Assembly (NCBI RefSeq): GCF_000801105.2
Contig: NC_079515.1
Location: 1,550,001-1,614,000 of the forward strand
DNA length: 64,000 nt
Source: Raphanus sativus
Taxonomy: Eukaryota; Streptophyta; Magnoliopsida; Brassicales; Brassicaceae
Direction of reading: 5' to 3'
The translations under genes were made by a program, and so were the position numbers. Positions 46,106 through 60,800 of this stretch are shown in pieces. The notes under the pieces are model-generated. The model saw only the letters and a list, made by a program, of their open reading frames with translations. It ran no database searches and was not told where the DNA came from. How positions within the stretch are numbered: the stretch's first letter is position 1; each line of letters starts with the position of its first letter.

Positions 46106-49100
46106 TAGGAATTATCATTATAAAATTTTCATTAGCTAGAGATACGGAAACAACAGAGGTTCTAAACTCTTTGACCATCATCTTATTTTAGTGATCGATG
46201 AAACTATAGACTAAAACAAGATTTTCATATTTTTGATTTTTTTTTCTAAATCCGTGGGTTAACCCCTTTTAAAATAATGAGTTTCGGTAAATGCTCTATA
46301 TACTGATGTTTATACTCTTCACTCTAGTTTAAAAATTTCAAACCACATTCTACATTTGAATTAATTTATTTTAAACTATCTTTTATCGTATATAGGAATC
46401 ATTCTATTTTTTTTAATATTTAGTTTACTAAAATTTCATATACTGCCGAGATTAGTGGAATTAGCATTATAAAATCTTCATTTTCTAAAAAAACAGAGTC
46501 AACAGAGGTTCTAAACTCTTTGACCGTCATCTTATGTTAGTGCTCGATTAAACTATACACTAAAACAAGATTTTCATATTTTTGAATTTTTTCCAAAATC
46601 CGTGGGTTAACCCCCCCTTATAAAATAATGAGTTTTCGGTAAATGCTCTATATACTGAATTTTATACTCTTCACTTTTGTTTAAAAATTTCAAACCACAT
46701 TCTACATTTGAATTAATGTATTCTAAACTATCTTTCATGGTATATATGTATTATTCTAATTTTTTAATTTTTAGTTTACTAAAATTTCATATACTGCCTA
46801 GATTAGTGGAATTAGCATTATAAAATCTTCATTAGCTAGAAATACGGAGACAACAGAGGTTCTAAACTCTTTGACCATCATCTTATGTCAGTGCTCGATG
46901 AAACTATATACTAATACCAGATTTTCATATTTTTAAAATTTTTCCAAAATCCGAGGGTTAACCCCTTCTAAAATAATGAGTTTTCGGTAAATGCTCTATA
47001 TACTGAAGTTTATATTCTTTGCTTTTGTTTAAAAAATTCAAACCACATTCTACATTTGATTTATTGTATTATAAACTTCTCTTTATGGTATATAGGAATC
47101 ATTCTATTTTTTAATATTTAGTTTACTAAAATTTCATATACTGCCTAAATTAGTGGAATTAGCATTATAAAATCTTCATTAGCTAGAGATACGAAGACAA
47201 CAAAGATTCTAAACTCTTTGACCATCATATTATGTCAATGCTCGATGAAACAATACATTAAAACAAGATTTTTCATATTTTTGAAAATTTTCCAAAATCC
47301 ATGGGTTAACCCCTTCTAAAATAATGAGTTTTCGGTAAATACTCTATATTCTGAAGTTTAAACTCTTCACTTTTGTTTAAAAATTTCAAACCACATTCTA
47401 CATTTGAATTAATGTATTATAAACTATCTTTAATTGTATATTGGAATCATCTTATTTTTTAATATTTAGTTTACTAAAATTTCATATATTTCCTAGATTA
47501 GTAGAATTAGCATGATAATTTTTTTATTATCTAGAGATACGGAGACAACAGAGGTTCTAAACTCTTGACCATCATCTTATGCCAGTGCTCGATGAAAATA
47601 TACACTAAAACCAGATTTTCATATTTTGAATTTTTTTTTCAAAATCCGTAGGTCCCTTCTAAAATAATGAGTTTTGATAAATGCTCTATATTCTAAAGTT
47701 TATACTCTTCAATTTTGCTTAAAAATTTCAAACCACATTCTACATTTGAATTAATGTATTATAAACTATATTTAATGGTATATAGGAATAATTCTATTTT
47801 TAATCTTTAGTTTACTAAAATTTCATATACTGCCTAGATTAGTGGAATTAGCATTATAAAATCTTCATTATCTAGAGATACGGAGACGACAGAGGTTCTA
47901 AATCTTTGACCATCATATTATGTCAGTGCTATATGAAACTATACACTAAAACCAGATTATCATATTTTTGAAAATTTTCCAAATTCTGCGGGTTAACCCC
48001 TTCTAAAATAATGAGTTTTCGGTAAATGCTCTATATACAGATGTTTATACTCTTCACTTTTGTTTAAAAATTTCAAACCACATTCTACATTGGAATTAAT
48101 GTATTCTAAACTATCTTTCGTGGTATATAGGAATTATTCTAATTTTTTAATATTTAGTTTACTAAAATTTTATATACTGCCTAAATTAGTGGAATTAGCA
48201 TTATAAAATCTTCATTATGTAGAGCTACTGAGACAACAGATTTTCTAAACTCTTTGACCATCATCTTATGTCAGTGCTCGATGAAACTAAACACTAAAAC
48301 AAAATTTTCATATTATTGATTTTTTTCAAAAATCCGGGGGTTAACCCTTTCTATAATAATGAGTTTTCAGTAAATGTACTATATAGTGAAGTTTATACTC
48401 TTCACTTTTGTTTAAAAATTTCAAATCACATTCTAAATTTGAATTAATGTATTCTAAACTATCTTTCATGGTATATAGGAATCATTCTAATTTTTTAATA
48501 TTTAGTTTACTAAAATTTTATATACTGCCTAGATTAGTGGAATTAGCATTATAAAATCTCCATTACCTAGAGATACAGACACAACATAGGTTCTAAACTC
48601 TTTGGCCATCATCTTATGTCAGTACTCGATAAAACTATACACTAAAACCAGATTTTTATATTTTTGGAATTTTTCGAAAATCCGTGGGTTAACCCCTTCT
48701 ATAATAATGAGTTTTCGTTAAATGCTCTATATACTGAAGTTTATACTTTTCACTTTTGTTTAAAAATTCCATACCACATTCTACATTTATTAATGTATTC
48801 TAAACTATCTTTCATGGTATATAGGAATCATTCTAATTTTTGAACATTTAGTTTACTAAAAATTCATATACTGCCTAGATTAGTAGAATTAGCCTATTAA
48901 AATCTTTATTATCTAAAGATACGAAGACAACAGAGTTTCTAAACTCTTTGACCATCATCTCATGTCAATGCTCGATGAAACTATACACGAAAACTAGATT
49001 TTCATATTTTTGAAAATTTTCCAAAATCCTGGGTTAACCCCTTCTAAAATGAGTTTTTGGTAAATGCTCTATATTCTGAAGTTTATACTCTTCACTTTTG

Positions 49101-52100
49101 TTTAAAATTTTCAAACCACATTCTACATTTGAATTAATGTATTATAAACTATCTTTAATGGTATATAGGAATTATTCTATTTTTTTTATATTTAGTTTAC
49201 TAAAATTTCATATACTGTCTATATTAGTGGAATTAGCATGATAAAATTTTCATTATATAGAGATACGGAGACAACAGAGGTTCTAAACTCTTTGACCATC
49301 ATCTTATGTCAGTGCTCGATGAAACTATATACTAAAACCAGATTTTCATATTTTTGAAAATTTTCCAAAATATGTGGGTTAACCCCTTCTAAAATGAGTT
49401 TTCGGTAAATGCTCTATATTCTGAAGTTTATACTCTTAACTTTTGTTAAAAAATTTCAAACCACATTATACATTTGAATTAATATATTATAAACTATCTT
49501 TAATGGTATATAGGAATTATTCTATTTTTTAATATTTGGTTTACTAAAATTTCATATACTGCCTATATTAGTGGAATTAGCATGATAAAATTTTCATTAT
49601 ACAGAGATACAGAGACATCAGAGGTTCTAAACTCTCTGGCCATCATCTTATGTTAGTGCTCGATGAAACTATACACTAAAACCAGACTTTCATCTTTTTG
49701 AAAATTTTCCAAAATTCGTGGGTTTAACCCCTTTTAAAATAATGAGTTTTCTATAAATGCTCTATATACTGAAATTTATACTCTTCGCTTTAGTTTAAAA
49801 ATTTCAAACCACATTCTATATTTGAATTAATGTATTCTAAACTATCTTTCAAGGCATATAGGAATCATTTTAATTTTTGAATATTTAGTTTACTAAAATT
49901 TCATATACTGCATAGATTAGTGGAATTAGCATTATAAAATCTTCATTATCTAGAGATACTGAGACAACATATATTCTAAACTCTTTGACCATCATCTTAT
50001 GTCAGTGCTCGATGAAACTATACACAAAAACAAGATTTTCATATTTTTGAAAATTTCCCAAAATCCATGGGTTTTTGGTAACTGCTTAATATTTTGAGTT
50101 TTTGGTAAATACTTAATATTTTGAAGTTTATACTCTCCACTTTTTTAATAAAATTTCAAACCACATTCAACATTCGAATTAATGTATTATAAACTATCTT
50201 TCATGGTATATAGGAATCATTCTATTTTTAATAATTAGTTTACTAAAATTTCATATACTGCCTAGATTACTGGAATTAACATTATAAAATCATCATTATC
50301 TAGAGACCTGGAGACAACAGAGGTTCTAAACTCTTTGACCATCATGTTATGTCAGTGGTCGATGAAACTATACACTAAAACCAGATATTTATATTTTTGA
50401 TTTTTTTCCAAAATCCGTGGGTTAACCCATTCTAAAATAATGAGTTTTCGGTAAATGCTCTATATACTGAAGTTTATACTCTTCACTTTTGTTTAAAAAT
50501 TCCATACCACATTCTACATTTATTAATGTTATCTAAACTATCTTTAATGGTATATATGAATCATTCTAATTTTTGAATATTTAGTTTACTAAAATTTCAT
50601 ATACTGCCTAAATTAGTGGAATTAGTATTATAAAATCTTCATTATCTAGAGATACGGAGACAACAGAGGTTCTAAACTCTTTAACGATCATATTATTTCA
50701 GTCCTCGATGAAACTATACTCTAAAAACATATTTTCATATTTTAGGAATTTTATCAAAATCCGTGGGTTAACCCCTTCTAAAATAATGAGTTTTCGGTAA
50801 ATGCTCTATATACTGAAGTTTTTATTCTTCACTTTTGTTTAAAATTTCAAACCACATTCTATATTTGAATTAATGTATTCTATACTATCTTTCATGGTAT
50901 ATAAGAATTATTCTATTTTTTGAATATTTAGTTTACTGAAATTTCATATACTGCCTAGATAGTGGAATTAGCATTATAAAATCTTCATTATCTAGAGATA
51001 CAAAGACAACATAGGTTCTAAACTCTTTGATAATCATCTTATGTCAGTTCTCGATTAAACTATACACTAAAACCAGATTTTCATATTTTTGAAAATTTTC
51101 CAAAATTCGTGGGTTAACCCCCTTCTAAATAATGAGTTTTCGGTAAATGCTCTATATACTGAAGTTTATACTCTTCACTTTTGTTTAAAAATTTCAAACC
51201 ACATTTTACATTTGAATTAATGTATTCTAAAACTTCTTTCATGGTATATAGGAATCATTCTAATTTTTGAATATTTAGTTTACTAAAATTTCGTATATTT
51301 TCTAGATTAGTGGAATTTGCATTATAAAATCATCATTATCTAGAGATACGGAGACAACAGAGATTCTAAACTCTTTAACCATCATCTTATGTCAGTGCTC
51401 GATGAAACTATACACTAAAACCAGATTTTCATATTTTTTGAAATTTTTCCAAAATCCGTGAGTTAACCCCTTCTAAAATAAGGAGTTTTTGGTAAATGCT
51501 ATATATTCTGAAGTTTATACTCTTCTCTTTTGTTTTAAATTTGAAAACCACATTCAATATTTGAATTAATGTATTATAAACTATCTTGAATGGTATATAG
51601 GAATCATTCTAATCTTTTAATTATTAGTTTACTAAAATTTCATATACTGCCTAGATTAGTGAAATTAACATTATAAAATCGTTATTCTCTAGAATTACGG
51701 ACACAACAGAGGTTGTGAACTCTTTGACCATCATCTTATGTCAGTTCTCGATGAAACTATACACTAAAACTAAGTTTTCATATTTTTGAAAAATTTCCAA
51801 AATCCATGGGTTAAACTTTCTTTCATGGTGTATAGGAATCATTCTATTTTTAATATTTAGTTTACTAAAATTTCATATACTGCCAGATTAGTGGAATTAG
51901 CATTATAAAATCTTCATTATCTAGAGATACGGAGACAACAGAGGTTCTAAACTCTTTGACCATCATCTTATGTCAGTTCTCGATGAAACTATACACTAAA
52001 ACCATATTTTCATATTCTTGAAAATCTTTCAAAATCCGTGAGTTAGCCCCTTCTAAAATAATGAGTTTTCGCTAAATGCTTTATATACTAAAGTTTATAC

Positions 52101-55100
52101 TCTTCACTTTTGTTTAAAAATTACAAACTACATCCAACATTTGATTTTTTTTTTAAACTGTCTTTCATGGTATATAGGAATCATTCTAATTTTTGAATAT
52201 TTAGTTTACTAAAATTTCATATATTGCATAAATTAGTGGAATTAGCATTATAAATTTTTTATTATCTAGAGATACGGAGACAACAGAGGTTCTAAACTCT
52301 TTGACCATCATCTTATGTCAGTGTTCGATGAAAATATACACTAAAACTAGGTTTTCTTATTTTTGAAAATTTTACAAAATCCGTCGGTTAACCCCTTCTA
52401 TAATAATGAGTTTTTGGTAAATGCTCAATATTCTCAAGTTTATACTCTTCACTTTTGTTTTAAAATTTCAAACAACATTCAATATTTGAATTAATGTATG
52501 ACAAACTATCTTTCATGGTATATAACAATCATTCTAACTTTTTAATATTTAGTTTACTAAAATTTCATATACTGCAAAGATTAGTGGAATTAGCATTATA
52601 AAATCTTCAATATCTAGAGATACGGAGACAATAGAGATTCTAAACTCTTTGACCATCATCTTTTGTCAGTGCTCGATGAAACTATACACTAAAACCAGAT
52701 TTTCATATTTTTGAAAGTTTTCCAAAATGTGTGGGTTAACCCCTTCTAAAATAATGAGTTTTCGGTAAATGCTCTATATACTGAAGTTTATACTCTTCAC
52801 TTTTGTTTTACAATTTCAAACCAAATTCAACATTTGAATTAATGTATTATAAACTATCTTTCATCGTATATAGGAATCATTCTATTTTTAATATTTAGTT
52901 TCCTAAAATTTCATATCATGCCTAAATTAGTGGAATTAGCATTATAAAATCTTAATTATCTAGAGATACGGAGACAACAGAGGTTCTAAACTCTTCAACG
53001 ATCGTATTATGTCAGTCCACAATGAAACAAACTTTAAAACCAGATTTTCATATTTTTGGAATTTTATCAAAATCCGTGGGTTAACCCCTTCTAAAATAAT
53101 GAGTTTTCGGTAAATGTTCTATATACTGAATTTATACTCTTCACTTTTGTTTAAAAATTTTAAACCACATTCTACAGTTGAACTAATGTATTCTAAACTA
53201 TCTTTCATGGTATGTAGGAATCATTTCTAATTTTTGAATATTTTGTTTACTAAAATTTCATATGATGCCTAGATACTGGAATTAGCATTATAAAATCTTC
53301 ATTATCTAGAGATACTGAGACAACATAGGTTCTAAACTCTTTGACCATCATCTTATGTCAGTGCTTGATGAAACTATACACTAAACCCCTTCTAAAATAA
53401 TGAGTTTTCGGTAAATGCTCTATGTGCTGAATTTATACTCTTCACTTTTGTTTAAAAATTTCAGACCACATTTCTACATTTGAATTAATGTATTCTAAAC
53501 TATGTTTTATGGTATATAGGAATCATTCTAGTTTTTGAATATTTAGTTTACTAAAAATTAATATGTTGTCTAGATTAGTGGAATTAGCATTATAAAATCT
53601 TCATTATCTATAGATACGGAGACAACAGAGGTTCTATAGTCTTTGACCATCATCTTATGTCAGTGCTCAATGAAATTATACATTAAAACCAGATTTTCAT
53701 ATTTTTGAAAATTTTCCAAAATCCGTGGGTCCCTTCTATAATAATGAGTTTTCAGTAAATGCACTATATAGTGAAGTTTATACTCTTCACTTTTGTTTAA
53801 AAATTTCAAATCACATTCTACATTTGAATTAATGTATTCTAAATTATCTTTCATGGTATATAGGAATCATTCTAATTTTTTAATATTTAGTTTACTAAAA
53901 TTTTATATACTACCTAGATTAGTGGAATTAGCATTATAAAATCTTCATTACCTAGAGATACAGAGACAACATAGGTTCTAAACTCTTTGGCCATCATCTT
54001 ATGTTAGTGCTCGATAAAACTATACACTAAAACCAGATTTTTATATTTTTGAAATTTTTCGAAAATCCGTGGGTTAACCCCTTCTATAATAATGAGTTTT
54101 CGTTAAATGCTCTATATACTGAAGTTTATACTTTTCACTTTTGTTTAAAAATTCCATACCACATTCTACATTTATTAATGTATTCTAAACTATCTTTCAT
54201 GGTATATAGGAATCATTCTAATTTTTGAATATTTAGTTTACTAAAAATTCATATACTGCCTAGATTAGTAGAATTACCCTATTAAAATCTTCATTATCTA
54301 GAGATACGGAGACAACAGAGTTTCTAAACTCTTTGACCATCATCTCATGTCATTGCTCGATGAAACTATACACTAAAACTAGATTTTCATATTTTTGAAA
54401 ATTTTCAAAAATCCATGGGTTAACCCTTTCTAAAATGAGTTTTCGGTAAATGCTCTATATTCTGAAGTTTATACTCTTTACTTTTGTTTAAAATTTTCAA
54501 ACCACATTCTACATTTCAATTAATGTATTATAAACTATCTTTAATGGTATATAGGAATTATTCTATTTTTTTATATTTAGTTTACTAAAATTTCATATAC
54601 TGTCTATATTAGTGGAATTAGCATGATAAAATTTTCATTATATAGAGATACGGAGACAACAGAGGTTCTAAACTCTTTGACCATCATCTTATGTCAGTGC
54701 TCGATGAAACTATACACTAAAACCAGATTTTCATATTTTTGAAAATTTTCTAAAATATGTGGGTTAACCCCTTCTAAAATGAGTTTTCGGTAAATGCTCT
54801 ATATTCTGAAGTTTATACTCTTAACTTTTGTTTAAAAATTTCAAACCACATTCTACATTTGAATTAATGTATTTGTGGAATTAGCTTGATAAAATTTTCA
54901 TTATATAGAGATACGGAGACATCAGAGGTTCTAAACTCTTTGGCCATCATCTTATGCCAGTGCTCGATGAAACTATACACTAAAACCAGACTTTCATCTT
55001 TTTGAAATTTTTCCAAAATCCATGGGTTTAAACCCTTCTAAAATAATGAGTTTTCTATAAATGCTCTATATACTGAAATTTATACTCTTCGCTTTTGTTT

Positions 55101-56112
55101 AAAAATTTCAAACCACATTCTATATTTGAATTAATGTATTCTAAACTATCTTTCAAGGCATATAGGAATCATTTTAATTTTTGAATACTTAGTTTACTAA
55201 AATTTCATATACTGCCAGATTAGTGGAATTAGCATTATAAAATCTTCATTATCTAGAGATACTGAGACAACATATTTTCTAAACTCTTTGACCATCATCT
55301 TATGTCAGTGCTCGATGAAACTATACACAAAAACAAGATTTTCATATTTTTGAAAATTTCCCAAAATCCGTGGATTTTTGGTAAATGCTTAATATTTTGA
55401 GTTTTTGGAGTTTTTGGTAAATACTTAATATTTTGAAGTTTATACTCTCCACTTTTTTAATAAAATTTTAAACCACATTCAACATTCGAATTAATGTATT
55501 ATAAACTATCTTTCATGGTATATAGGAATCATTCTATTTTTAATAATTAGTTTACTAAAATTTCATATACTGCCTAGATTACTGGAATTAGCATTATAAA
55601 ATCATCATTATCTAGAGACCTGGAGACAAAAGAGGTTCTAAACTCTTTGACCATCATGTTATGTCGGTGGTCGATGAAACTATACACTAAAACCAGATAT
55701 TTATATTTTTGATTTTTTTCCAAAATCCGTGGGTTAACCCATTCTAAAATAATGAGTTTTCGGTAAATGCTCTATATACTGAAGTTTATACTCTTCACTT
55801 TTGTTTAAAAATCCCATACCACATTCTACATTTATTAATGTATTCTAAACTATCTTTAATGGTATATATGAATCATTCTAATTTTTGAATATTTAGTTTA
55901 CTAAAATTTCATATACTGCCTAAATTAGTGGAATTAGCATTATAAATCTTCATTATCTAGAGATACGGAGAAAACAGAGGTTCTAAACTCTTTAACGATC
56001 ATATTATGTCAGTCCTCGATGAAACTATACTCTAAAACCAGATTTTCATATTTTTGGAATTTAATCAAAATCCGTGGGTTAACCCCTTCTAAAATAATGA
56101 GTTTTCGGTAAA

Positions 56113-56212
56113 NNNNNNNNNNNNNNNNNNNNNNNNNNNNNNNNNNNNNNNNNNNNNNNNNNNNNNNNNNNNNNNNNNNNNNNNNNNNNNNNNNNNNNNN
56201 NNNNNNNNNNNN
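56113..56212. other. Assembly gap, 100 N
   Basis: Exactly 100 N inside the satellite. Offset between the two higher-order copies drops by roughly 430 bp across it, so about one monomer or more is missing or collapsed; the true length is unknown. Confidence 0.98.
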
Positions 56213-56686
56213 GAGATACGGAGACAACAGAGGTTCTAAGCTCTTTAACCATCATTTTATGTAAGTGCTCGATGAAACTATACACTAAAACCAGATTTTC
56301 ATATTTTTGAATTTTTTCCAAAATCCGTAGATTTAACCCCTTCTAAAATAATGAGTTTTTGGTAAATGCTATATATATTCTGAAGTTTATACTCTTCACT
56401 TTTGTTTAAAAATTTGAAACCACATTCATCATTTGAATTAATGTATTATAAACTATCTTGAATGGTATATAGGAATCATTCTAATCTTTTAATATTATGT
56501 TTACTAAAATTTCATATACTGCCTAGATTAAGGGAATTAGCATTATAAAATCTTCATTATCTAGAGATACGGAGACAACAGAAGTTCTAAACTCTTTGAC
56601 CATCATCTTATGTCAGTTCTCGATGAAACTATACACTAAAACTAAGTTTTCATATTTTTGAAAATTTTCCAAAATCCGTGGGTTAA

Positions 56687-57879
56687 TGATATATGGTGTT
56701 TTATACATCATTGTGTATATGTTTTCTAATTAGTTTTCAAGTCTTTATCGAGTCTTTCTAGTCTTTTTCGAGTCATTACAGGTCTGGAGTTGCACTGGAT
56801 GGAAGATGGACCTGTTGGAACAAAAGAGGTAGAAATCAGTGCAAATTGGTGATTTTCACGTAGAACATTCTGATGACTGTTCCCGATCAAGCGGAACAAG
56901 CAGACGGAGTGATCCCGCGGTTGTTCCCGACGAATAAGAAAAATACAACATCTCGGGATTTGTCCTAATTATCCTCTTTTTCTCTCCCAACCGCCTTTGG
57001 CTTTGATATATCTTATTTTTCTATTTTTCTACATCATTATACGCTATTCTAGACACAAGAAACCATTGGAGACTTTTAGATTATTGGATTTGCTTATTGT
57101 AAAGGGAGAAGGCTCCATCTCTCTCTCCATAGAGAAGATTATCCTGAACCCTCTCTTTGTTTCTGTTATATTTATGCAGTAATATTCATATATGAACTCT
57201 GTGTTTTTTCTGTTCATGGCTGAGTAGTCGGCTAGCTTGTCTAGGGTTCTAGGGTGTTGATTTTGTGAGCTAAACATAGATAAGTGAATCTTTTGATTGT
57301 CTTCATTCATAACTGTTCTTACTGCTTGCATTAAACTGGCCGCTTAATGTTAGATCATATGTTTAATCTGATCATCAAAAGTGCTTAGGTTGCTAGATCT
57401 GTTTTGAATGAGCATTGCATCCCTAATCAGCAAAAGTAGATATTAGGGTGTTCTGTGAACCTATCAGACTTGATCTCTATTGCTTGTTGTCGCTTCTCAC
57501 CTCAACGACAGTTAGACGGTGAGATCGATCAGCATAGGGAGCAGTACCACGACAGTGGACTGTTCTACTTGAGTGATCCGAGTTCTAGACTGTTCTGATT
57601 AGCACTTGAATAATTGTTTAGCTCACAAGTATTAACACCCGATAAAGTAACCCTAGGCTTGCTCTCTTTAAATTGAATTCTCATTTATATTATTTTACTT
57701 GCTTTGCACGTTACCCTCAAAACAAAACTCCATATTGTCTTAGCTTAATTTTGATCCCATAGAAATAAAGTGTAATCGTTGGTCTCTGTGAATTCGATCC
57801 TAAAGTGCTACATCGACATACCATTCGATTGTGGTACTGTGCACATTAGGTTAATTGGTGTGTGTTACACGTAATATCA
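56687..57879. mobile_element. Solo LTR (probably Ty3/gypsy) inserted in the satellite
   Basis: A 1193-bp non-satellite segment starts TGATATATGG and ends ACGTAATATCA (TG...CA with a short inverted terminus). It is flanked by a perfect 5-bp duplication GTTAA (56682-56686 and 57880-57884) taken from the satellite phrase GGGTTAACCCC. No primer-binding site, polyprotein or second LTR is present. The gypsy assignment is inference from length and 3' region style. Confidence 0.88.
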
Positions 57880-60800
57880 GTTAACCCCTTCTAAAATAAT
57901 GAGTTTTTGGTAAATGCGCTATATACTGAAGTTTATACTCTTCACTTTTGTTTATAAATTTCAAACCACATTCTACATTTGAATTAATGTATTCTAAACT
58001 TTTATTAATGGTGTATAGGAATCATTCTATTTTTTAATATTTAGTTTACTAAAATTTCATATACTACCGGATTAGTGGAATTAGCATTATAAAATCTTCA
58101 TTATCTAGAGATACGGAGACAACATAGGTTCTAAACTCTTTGACCATCATCTTATGTCAGTTCTCGATGAAACTATACACTAAAACCATATTTTAATATT
58201 TTTGAAAAATTTTCAAAATCCATGTGTTAACCCGTTCTAAAATAATGAGTTTTCGCTAAATGCTCTATATACTAAAGTTTATACTCTTCACTTTTGTTTA
58301 AAAATTTCAAACTACATTCAACATTTGAATTTTTTTTTTTTTTAAACTGTCTTTTATGGTATATAGGAATCATTCTAATTTTTGAATATTTAGTTTACTA
58401 AAATTCCATATATTGCATAAATTAGTGGAACTAGCATTATAAAATCTTCATTATCTAGAGATACGGAGACAACAGAGGTTCTAAACTCTTTGACCATCAT
58501 CTTATGTCAGTGCTCGATGAAAATATACACTAAAACTAGGTTTTCTTATTTTTGAAAATATTCCCAAATCCGTCGGTTAACTCCTTCTATAATAATGAGT
58601 TTTTGGTAAATGCTCGATATTCTCAAGTTTATACTCTTCACTTTTTTTTTTAAATTTCAAACCACATTCAACATTTGAATTAATGTATGACAAACTATCT
58701 TTCATGGTATATAGCAATCATTCTAATTTTTTAATATTTAGTTTACTTAAATTTCATATATTGCAAAGATTAGTGGAATTAGCATTATAAAATCTTCATT
58801 ATCTAGAGATATGGAGACAATAGATGTTCTAAACTCTTTGACCATCATCTTTTGTCAGTGATCGATGAAACTATACACTAAAACCAGATTTTCATATTTT
58901 TGAAAATTTTCCAAAATGTGTGGGTTAACCGCTTCTAAAATAATGAGTTTTCGGTAAATGCTCTATATACTGAAGTTTATATACTTCACTTTTGTTTTAC
59001 AATTTCAAACCACATTCAATATTTGAATTAATGTATTATAAACTATATTTCATCGTATATAGGAATCATTCTATTTTTAATATTTAGTTTACTAAAATTT
59101 CATATAATGCATAGATTGGTGGAATTAGCATTATAAAATCTTCATTATCTAGAGATACGGAGACAACAGAGGTTTTAAACTCTTTGACCATCATCTTATG
59201 TCAGTGCTCGATGAAACTATACACTAAAACCAGATTTTCATATTTTTGAAAAATTTTCAAAATCCGTGGGTTAACCTCTTCTAAAATAATGAGTTTTCGG
59301 TAAATGCTCTATATACTGAAGTTTATACTCTTCACTTTTGTTTAAAATTTTCAAACCACATTCTACAGTTGAACTAATTTATTCTAAACTATCTTTCATG
59401 GTATGTAGGAATCATTCTATTTTTTGAATATTTAGTTTACTAAAATTTCATATACTGCATAGATTAGTGGAATTAGCATTATAAAATCTTCATTATCTAG
59501 AGATACTGAGACAACAGAGGTTCTAAACTCTTTGACCATCATCTTATGTCAGTGCTCGATGAAGCTATACACTAAAATGGGATTTTCATATTTTTGAAAT
59601 TTTTCCAAAATTCGTGGGTTAACCCCTTCTAAAATAATGAGTTTTCGGTAAATACTCTATATACTGAATTTTATACTCTTCACTTTGGTTTAAAAATTTC
59701 AGACCACATTTCTACATTTGAATCAATGTAATCTAAACTATGTTTTATGGTATATAGGAATCATTCTAATTTTTGATTATTTAGTTTACTAAAATTCCAT
59801 ATACTGTCTAGATTAGTGGAATTAGCATTATAAAATCTTCATTATCTATAGATACGGAGACAACAGAGGTTCTAAACTCTTTGACCATCATCTTACGTCA
59901 GTGCTCGATGAAACTATACATTAAAACCAGATTTTCATATTTTTTGAAAATTTTCCAAAATCCGTGGGTTATCCCCTTCTAAAATTATGAGTTTTTGGTA
60001 AATGCTCTATATTCTGAAGTTTATACTCTTCACTTTTGTTTAAAAATTTCAAACCACATTCTAAATTTGAATTAATGTATTCTAAACTGTCTTTCATGGT
60101 ATATATGAATCATTCTAATTTTTGAATATTTAGTTTACTTGATTAGTGGAACTAGCATTATAAAAGCTTCATTATCTAGAGATACGGAGATAACAGAGGT
60201 TCTAAACTCTTTGACCATCATCTTATGTCAGGGCTCGATGAAACGATACACCAAAACTAGGTTTTCAAATTTTTGAAAATTTTCCAAAATCAGTGGGTTA
60301 ACCCCTTCTAAAATAATGAGTTTTCGGTAAATGCTCTATATACTGAAGTTTATACTCTTCACTTTTGTTTAAAATTTCCAAACCACATTCTACATTTGAA
60401 TTAATGTATTCTAAACTATCTTCATGGTATATAGGAATCATTATAACTTTTTAATTTTTAGTTTACTAAAATTTGATATACTGCCTAGATTAATGGAATT
60501 AGCATTATAAGATCTTCACTATCTAGAGATACGGAGACAACAGAGGTTCTAAACTCTTTGACCATCATCTTATGTCAGTGCTCGATGAAACTATACACTA
60601 AAACCAGATTTTCATATTTTTGAAAATTTTCCAAAATATGTGGGTTAACCACTTCTATATTAATGAGTTTTCAGTAAATGCTCTATATACTGAAGTTTAT
60701 ACTCTTCACTTTTGTTTTAAAATTTCAAACCACATTCTACATTTGAATTAATATATTACAAAAAATCTTTCATGGTATATAGGAATCATTATATTTTTTA

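Noticed and set aside
53660..56321. Minus-strand ORFs in the satellite array, two of them spanning the N gap
   Set aside because: Arise by chance from monomer sequence and repeat in register with monomers; some depend on translating N.
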